DNA of 64,000 bases from CF-162 sp040882565. GTDB lineage: Bacteria; Chloroflexota; Dehalococcoidia; SM23-28-2; RBG-16-64-32. The notes below the pieces were generated by a model. The model did not search any database. It saw nothing but the letters and a program-made list of their open reading frames with translations, and was not told the origin of the DNA. The position numbers were made by a program, and so were the translations under genes. Shown here piece by piece: positions 59,482-64,000 of the stretch (positions are counted from its first letter, which is position 1; the number at the start of each line of letters is the position of its first letter). The stretch lies in assembly GCA_040882565.1 (NCBI GenBank), contig JBBEAZ010000024.1, forward strand, positions 1 to 64,000, written 5' to 3'.

Positions 59482-60702
59482 ATGGTACTCAAGACGGCCG
59501 CCAGAAAGCCCATCATTGACGAGCTTGACGTCCTCAACGAAGCCAACGAGTGCGTCGCCGACCGCACGCTCGAAACGACCCCTCTCTCTCAAGAGCCTGC
59601 GTTCGCCTTCTGGCAGAAGGATGTCCCGGAAGGCTACTGGAACCTTGACGGCAAGCAGCTCGCCGAACGCATCGCCATCGCCCGCCGAAAACTCGGTGAA
59701 CGCTGCGTCGTCGTCGGCCACCACTACCAGCGCGAGGACATCATCCAGTTCGCCGACTACCGCGGCGACTCCTTCAACCTCAGCCGTTGGGCCGCCGACC
59801 AGAAAGAAGCCGAGTTCATCGTCTTCTGCGGCGTCCACTTCATGGCCGAGTCCGCCGACATCCTCTCGGCACCGCACCAGAAGGTCATCCTCCCGAACAT
59901 GTCCGCCGGCTGCTCAATGGCCGACATGGCCGACCCGGAAGACGTCTACGCCTGCTGGGACGAACTCCAGGAAGCCGGTATCACCAGCGTCATCCCCGTC
60001 ACCTACATGAACTCCGCCGCTGCGCTCAAGGCCTTTTGCGGCAAGAACGGCGGCATCGTCTGCACCTCATCCAACGCTCCGAAGGTCTACGACTGGGCGC
60101 TGGAAAGGGGAGACAAAGTGCTCTTCTTCCCCGACCAACACCTCGGCCGCAACACCGGCCTCAAGAAGGGCATAGCCCTCGACGAGATGGCCGTCTGGGA
60201 CTACACCCTCCCCTATGGCTCGCTCGGCGGCAACACTCGCCAGCAACTGGAGCGCGCGAATGTCATCCTCTGGAAGGGCTGGTGCTCCGTGCACCGCCGC
60301 TTCAGCGTCAAGCAGATCGAGCAGGCGCGCGCCCAGCACCCCGGCGTCAAGGTCATCGTCCACCCTGAGTGCACGATGGAGGTCGTCCAGGCCGCTGACA
60401 TGGACGGATCGACCGAGTTCATCGCCCGCACCATCACTCAGGCGCCGGCAGGCACCAGCTGGGCCGTCGGCACCGAGATCAACCTAGTCTCCCGCCTCGC
60501 CCGCGAGAACCCCGACAAGACAGTCTTCTGCCTCGACCCCGTCGTCTGCCCCTGCGCCACCATGTATCGCATCCACCCTGCCTACCTCGCCTGGGCCCTG
60601 GACGAGCTGGCCGAAGGCCGCGTCGTCAACCAGGTCACGGTCGACGACGAGACCGCGGAACACGCGAAGGTCGCGCTCGAGCGAATGCTCGCCGTCAAAT
60701 AG
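59482..60702 (+). CDS. nadA: Quinolinate synthase A
   Basis: The 406-residue enzyme condenses iminoaspartate with dihydroxyacetone phosphate to quinolinate, using a 4Fe-4S cluster. VVVGHHYQREDIIQFAD, NMSAGCSMADMA, GWCSVHRRFS, HPECTMEVVQAAD and VVCPCATMYR carry the conserved histidines and cysteines. It is first in the nad operon; nadB begins 19 nt later. Confidence 0.96.
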   Translation: MVLKTAARKPIIDELDVLNEANECVADRTLETTPLSQEPAFAFWQKDVPEGYWNLDGKQLAERIAIARRKLGERCVVVGHHYQREDIIQFADYRGDSFNLSRWAADQKEAEFIVFCGVHFMAESADILSAPHQKVILPNMSAGCSMADMADPEDVYACWDELQEAGITSVIPVTYMNSAAALKAFCGKNGGIVCTSSNAPKVYDWALERGDKVLFFPDQHLGRNTGLKKGIALDEMAVWDYTLPYGSLGGNTRQQLERANVILWKGWCSVHRRFSVKQIEQARAQHPGVKVIVHPECTMEVVQAADMDGSTEFIARTITQAPAGTSWAVGTEINLVSRLARENPDKTVFCLDPVVCPCATMYRIHPAYLAWALDELAEGRVVNQVTVDDETAEHAKVALERMLAVK

Positions 60703-60721
60703 AAGCCACCGGGAATCCCGG

Positions 60722-62281
60722 ATGACCCCAACTACCTACGACTACCTCATCATCGGCTCCGGCATCGCCGGGCTCTACGCCGCGCATCTCGCCCGCGAGC
60801 AAGGCTCTGTGCTGGTCCTCACGAAGGGCGGCATCGAGGACACCAATACCCGCTGGGCCCAGGGCGGCATCGCCGCGCCGGTCGGCCCCGGTGATTCCTC
60901 CGAACAACACCTGCGCGACACGATCGCCGCCGGCGCCGGCCTCGTCGACGAAGAAGCCGCGCGGGTCCTCACCACCGAAGCCGCCGCGCGCATCGCGGAC
61001 CTCGTCGCCCTCGGCGTCCCGTTCGACACACAGCACGGCGAAATCGCCCTCGCCATGGAGGGCGCCCATTCGGCACCGCGCATCCTCCATGCGGGCGGCG
61101 ACTCCACGGGGGCCCACATCGAACTGACCCTCGCCTCTGCCGCCCGCCAGGAGAACATCACCGTCCTCGAACACACAATCGCCACCGAGATCATCGTGGA
61201 GGAGGGCCGCGCAACCGGCATCCGCGCCCTCAACACCCGCACCGGCGAACGCCGCGATTACACCTGCGCGAACCTCATCCTCGCCACGGGCGGCGCCGGC
61301 CAGATGTACCAGACTTCGACCAACCCCGAAGTCGCCACCGGCGACGGCATCGCCATCGCCTACCGCGCGGGCGCCGAGATCATGGACATGGAGTTCGTCC
61401 AGTTCCACCCGACGGCCCTGCGTCTGCCCGGCGTCCAGCCCTTCCTTATCTCCGAGGCGGTCCGCGGCGAAGGCGGCATCCTCCGCGACACCAACGGTGA
61501 GCGATTCATGCCTGCCTACGACGAGCGCGGCGAGCTTGCCCCACGTGACATCGTCGCCCGGGCCATCCGCGGACGCATGCTCGCTACAGGAGCCGACCAC
61601 GTCCTGCTCGACATCACGCATCTCGACGCCAGCCTCGTGACCGCGCGCTTCCCCCAGATCTATCGTTTCTGTCTCGATGCCGGCCTTGACATCACCCGCC
61701 AGCCGATCCCGGTGGCGCCAGCCGCGCACTACACGATGGGCGGCATCCGCACCAACACCTGGGGCGAGACTACCGTCCGTGGCCTCTACGCCGCGGGCGA
61801 ATGCGCTTGCACCGGCGTTCACGGCGCCAACCGCCTCGCGTCGAATTCGCTCCTCGAGACCGTCGTCTTCGCGCACCGCGTCATCCATCGCACCGTTGAA
61901 TCCCCTGCCACCTCCGCATCGCCAACACACGACGCAGGAGAACTCGCCCCCACACCTGCGCCGGGCACACCCGGCCGCGGCGACGTCCCGCCCCTCACCC
62001 GTGAAGCGCTCCAGGCCCTGATGTGGCGCGAAGCCGGCATCGCCCGCGACCGCGACTCGCTCACTCGGGCTACATCCGTCCTCGCCGCCTGGCAGGCGAC
62101 CGTTCCGCCGTCCGTGGATCGCGCGTCGCAAGAACTCGCGGACCTCCTGACTTGCTCTCGGCTGGTCACCGAAGCCGCGCTCGCCCGCGAGGAGTCCCGC
62201 GGCGCCCACTACCGCACCGATTTCCCCGAACCGCGCGACGAATGGCGCCGCCACCTGGTGTTCCGGAGCGCCTCCCGGTAG
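60722..62281 (+). CDS. nadB: L-aspartate oxidase
   Basis: The 519-residue flavoprotein oxidises L-aspartate to iminoaspartate, the substrate of NadA. The FAD-binding GSGIAGLYAA, substrate-binding MEFVQFHPTAL, and ECACTGVHGANRLASNSLLE are all present. It is the second gene of the nad operon and ends before a 780-nt non-coding region. Confidence 0.96.
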   Translation: MTPTTYDYLIIGSGIAGLYAAHLAREQGSVLVLTKGGIEDTNTRWAQGGIAAPVGPGDSSEQHLRDTIAAGAGLVDEEAARVLTTEAAARIADLVALGVPFDTQHGEIALAMEGAHSAPRILHAGGDSTGAHIELTLASAARQENITVLEHTIATEIIVEEGRATGIRALNTRTGERRDYTCANLILATGGAGQMYQTSTNPEVATGDGIAIAYRAGAEIMDMEFVQFHPTALRLPGVQPFLISEAVRGEGGILRDTNGERFMPAYDERGELAPRDIVARAIRGRMLATGADHVLLDITHLDASLVTARFPQIYRFCLDAGLDITRQPIPVAPAAHYTMGGIRTNTWGETTVRGLYAAGECACTGVHGANRLASNSLLETVVFAHRVIHRTVESPATSASPTHDAGELAPTPAPGTPGRGDVPPLTREALQALMWREAGIARDRDSLTRATSVLAAWQATVPPSVDRASQELADLLTCSRLVTEAALAREESRGAHYRTDFPEPRDEWRRHLVFRSASR

Positions 62282-62392
62282 GAGCGCTGCTTGCCGCTCC
62301 CAGAACGTCCCGAAAAGCGTGTCATCCGATTATCCGCCCTCACACTTCCTATGCGCCTCGCAACGCCATTTGGCTCGTTTTTGGCCCGTTCC

Positions 62393-62621
62393 TGTGCATT
62401 TGTGGATGGTGTGGACAAACGTATTGTCGCCCCTTCGCCTTCACGCAATAATCCCGGCAGCTTCTCGAAACGAGTCGCAGCGCTCCGGAGCGGAGGCAGG
62501 GCTGACGGGCAACTAGAGGCCCCGCGCACCGAGCCGGCAGCGTGCAGGACCAGCGAGAAGGGACTCGGCCGGAGTGGCCACTGGGCGACCAGCGGCTCCT
62601 ACGACCACCGAGACCTGGATC
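62393..62621 (+). repeat. Imperfect repeat, copy A
   Basis: Blocks shared with copy B, in the same order: TGTGCATT followed by two 9-mers ending in TGTGGACAA (62410-62418), ACGTATTG, CCCGGCAGCTTCTCG, CGAGTCGCAGCG, GGGCAAC, GAGGCCCC, and AGACCTGGATC (62611-62621). A CTCG/CGAG stem is kept in both while its loop differs (AAA here). Confidence 0.75.
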
Positions 62622-62738
62622 AAGGCTCCTCGCGCGACTCCTCTGCGAGAAGCTTTTTCTGTGCCCGCCGGCAACCGAGCCGGCCAGGATCCCGCACCCA
62701 GACTTGTTCCCCGGTTCCCAGTTCCTTGTTCCTCCCGC

Positions 62739-62897
62739 TGTGCATTTGTTGACCGTGTGGATAAACGTGTTGCCACCTTCCGAGCCCCCCGGCGATACTC
62801 CCGGCAGCTTCTCGTTCCGAGTCGCAGCGACTCAGAGAGAACGGACTTCACCGGAGCCAAAGGGCAACCTGAGGCCCCCCGGCTGCAGACCTGGATC
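62739..62897 (+). repeat. Imperfect repeat, copy B
   Basis: Same ordered blocks as copy A: TGTGCATT, TGTGGATAA (62756-62764, a perfect DnaA-box 9-mer), ACGTGTTG, CCCGGCAGCTTCTCG, CGAGTCGCAGCG, GGGCAAC, GAGGCCCC, AGACCTGGATC (62887-62897). The loop of the CTCG/CGAG stem is TTC. Confidence 0.75.
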
Positions 62898-62976
62898 TTT
62901 GAAGAGTGCGGTTCCCAGTTCGGGAAGCTATTCTTTTTCCGCCCCGTACACCCTCCCCGCGCTAAGAGAGACAGGA

Positions 62977-63017
62977 GGCAGGAGACAGGGAGCGGAAACG
63001 CTCTTCTGTCTCCTGTC
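62977..63017. terminator. Long imperfect hairpin upstream of the nif3-like gene
   Basis: GAGCG-GAAA-CGCTC tops a stem in which GGAGACAGG pairs with CCTGTCTCC-like sequence, about 18 pairs in all with a small bulge. It lies 46 nt before ATG 63063 and may end the nadAB transcript or be part of a leader. Confidence 0.4.
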
Positions 63018-63026
63018 TTCTCAACC

Positions 63027-63056
63027 TTGTCTCCCTTCGCGACCGCCTGTCACAAT
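63027..63056 (+). promoter_or_regulatory. Promoter of the nif3-like gene
   Basis: TTGTCT (63027-63032), an 18-nt spacer and CACAAT (63051-63056), 6 nt before ATG 63063; another leaderless candidate. Confidence 0.4.
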
Positions 63057-63062
63057 GCCCTC

Positions 63063-63947
63063 ATGCGCACCGCTGACCTCGCGGCCCAGCTCGACGACTT
63101 CTTCCGCGTCGACGAATACTCCGCCGACGATTTCGCCGAGGTCGCGACCTTCAGCCGAGACGCCGGCATTCCCATCGCCGAATATGCGACCCCCACCTTC
63201 ATGCGCCGCTTCAACGGCCTGATGCTCGCCAACGCCTACGAAGTTCAAATCGCCTACACCGTCGTATTCCCCTCAGACGACGTCATCGTCGAAGTCGAAC
63301 GCCGCGCCTACGGCCGACCCGCGATCATCTTCACCCACCACCCAATGGACTTCGAGACTTCGGGTCGCGGCCTGATTCCCATTGGCCCGACATCCCTCGA
63401 CCGCCTGCACGCCGCCGGCATCTCGCTCTACGCCGCACACGCTCCTCTCGATTGCCACGACTCTGTCTCGACCTCCCGCGCTCTCGCCCGCGAGATCGGC
63501 GTGCCGGCCGACGAAACGTTCGCCGCTTACATGGGTGGCCACGCCGGCGTCATCGGCGAGATCGCTCCGCTGGCGTTCCCCAATTTCCTGGAGCGCGTCC
63601 GAACCGCCTGCGAAGTCGAGCGCATCGACAGCAAGCGCGTGCACGAGACCGTCCAGCGCGTCGCTGTCGTGGCTGGCGGCGCCGCCTTCCCTGATCTGAT
63701 GCAAGAGGCGGCCGACGCCGGCTGCGATACGTACGTCACCGGCGACTACCGCGTCCGCCATGGCGGACCGTGGGCGGAAGAGCACCGCCCTCAGTTCGAC
63801 CCCTTCGTCGCGGAAGTCCCGCTGAACCTGGTCGGAGCTTCTCACTACGCCACCGAGTCCCTCGTCCTCCGTCACGACATGATTGACGTCTTCCGCAACC
63901 TCGGTGTCACCGCTGAGTTCGTGCCGCAGGACGACCCATGGCGATAA
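63063..63947 (+). CDS. Nif3-like dinuclear metal center protein (DUF34/YqfO family)
   Basis: The 294-residue protein has the NIF3 motifs: FTHHPMDF (metal-binding His-His), AAHAPLDCHDSVS, VAGGAAFPDLMQEAADAGCDTYVTGDYR and GASHYATES (C-terminal His/Glu ligands). It has the compact form without the YqfO insertion. Family members have been proposed as GTP cyclohydrolase-like hydrolases, but the function is not settled. It overlaps nadC by 10 nt, so it is tied to NAD synthesis here. No ribosome site precedes ATG 63063. Confidence 0.88.
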   Translation: MRTADLAAQLDDFFRVDEYSADDFAEVATFSRDAGIPIAEYATPTFMRRFNGLMLANAYEVQIAYTVVFPSDDVIVEVERRAYGRPAIIFTHHPMDFETSGRGLIPIGPTSLDRLHAAGISLYAAHAPLDCHDSVSTSRALAREIGVPADETFAAYMGGHAGVIGEIAPLAFPNFLERVRTACEVERIDSKRVHETVQRVAVVAGGAAFPDLMQEAADAGCDTYVTGDYRVRHGGPWAEEHRPQFDPFVAEVPLNLVGASHYATESLVLRHDMIDVFRNLGVTAEFVPQDDPWR

Positions 63948-64000
63948 CACTCGAACCCGCGCTGATCCAGCGCCTCGTCGCCGAAGCGCTCGAAGAGGAC
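63938..64000 (+). CDS. nadC: Nicotinate-nucleotide pyrophosphorylase (quinolinate phosphoribosyltransferase), N-terminal fragment
   Basis: The ATG at 63938 overlaps the nif3-like stop by 10 nt, with AGGA about 8 nt upstream. The 21 codons visible read MAITLEP followed by LIQRLVAEALEED, the usual start of NadC (LVRxALxED). The gene runs off the right edge. Position after nadA and nadB supports the call. Confidence 0.8.
   Translation, partial: MAITLEPALIQRLVAEALEED

Larger units (their letters stand above)
62282..63062. other. 780-nt region without a gene between nadB and the nif3-like gene
   Basis: No open frame here looks coding on either strand. It contains a weak hairpin just after nadB (62281-62300), two diverged repeat copies (62393-62621 and 62739-62897), a hairpin GCCGGC...GCCGGC around 62668, two copies of GGTTCCCAGTTC, and a long hairpin near 62977-63017. 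Confidence 0.8.

Noticed and set aside
60695..62254. 519-residue open frame on the minus strand over nadB
   Set aside because: It is the shadow of nadB; the nadB frame has all family motifs and the minus frame has none.
62393..62764. Replication origin suggested by DnaA-box 9-mers
   Set aside because: Only two good boxes, no AT-rich unwinding region, and no dnaA, dnaN, gyrB or rpmH nearby.
62700..62800. T-box-like string AAGGTGGCAACACG on the minus strand
   Set aside because: It matches the T-box core in 11 of 14 positions, but the key ACC is altered, copy A does not keep it, and no gene lies downstream in that direction.
1..64000. CRISPR array, insertion sequences, prophage or integrase genes
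   Set aside because: None seen: no regularly spaced repeats, no transposase or integrase motifs, and no tRNA flanked by a direct repeat.

Overview
The window is GC-rich, densely coded bacterial chromosome with both strands used. The gene content suggests a free-living bacterium of the Chloroflexota type: lipoproteins with acidic tails, an AceE-type pyruvate dehydrogenase, a transaldolase gene overlapping a glucose-6-phosphate isomerase gene, OpcA, an F420-type luciferase-like oxidoreductase, many LuxR, GGDEF and HD-GYP proteins, and frequent GTG/TTG starts. An actinobacterial relative is possible. The assignment is inference; no marker gene here settles it. No CRISPR array, insertion sequence, phage gene or rRNA was seen.

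Layout. 1-8.6 kb: start of aceE (minus strand), a cyclase/ATPase/LuxR regulator broken by an apparent frameshift, a second LuxR protein, tRNA-Ser, a methyltransferase, and two paralogous membrane sensors, one of which carries GGDEF and HD-GYP output domains. 8.6-15.1 kb: tRNA-Arg, mgtE, tRNA-His, a membrane protease, trpA, aroH and aroF, then a minus-strand sigma factor/anti-sigma pair. 15.1-21 kb: scpA, a DEAD-box helicase, and a uroD-like/ribF/tyrS cluster. 21-28.3 kb: a dipeptide-type ABC transporter without ATPase genes, two tandem branched-chain-amino-acid-type binding lipoproteins, and two related small proteins of one family (20.7 and 28.0 kb). 28.4-35.3 kb: a compact pentose phosphate operon, rpiB-tal-pgi-gnd-zwf-opcA. 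35.5-49.8 kb: signalling and envelope genes: a 1174-residue histidine kinase, a GGDEF-EAL protein, a beta-helix exoprotein, stand-alone and full-length winged-helix regulators, two glycosyltransferases, the remnant of an O-antigen ligase, and a broken DUF429 gene. 49.8-56 kb: a PadR/methyltransferase unit with a readable operator, a gamma-glutamyltransferase homologue, and a flavin oxidoreductase/epoxide hydrolase pair. 56-64 kb: miaB, an NrtR-like regulator, two lipoproteins, and nadA-nadB-nif3-like-nadC for de novo NAD synthesis.

How the genes work together. The NAD block looks like a self-contained regulon. The Nudix-like protein has lost its catalytic glutamates, as NrtR repressors have, and the nadA promoter carries two perfect palindromes whose centres are 52 bp apart. 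The pentose phosphate operon would supply NADPH and ribose phosphate, and the aro/trp genes and the phosphoribosyl-dependent NAD pathway draw on the same sugar phosphate pool.

The most notable general signal is transcriptional. Several genes have a -10-like hexamer ending 6-9 nt before the start codon and no Shine-Dalgarno sequence, which points to leaderless mRNAs. Other points worth attention are a perfect 16-bp hairpin at the frameshift of the DUF429 gene, a PadR-type palindrome inside a consensus promoter that also drives a 37-residue membrane ORF, and a 780-nt non-coding region before the nif3-like gene with two diverged copies of an unknown repeat.
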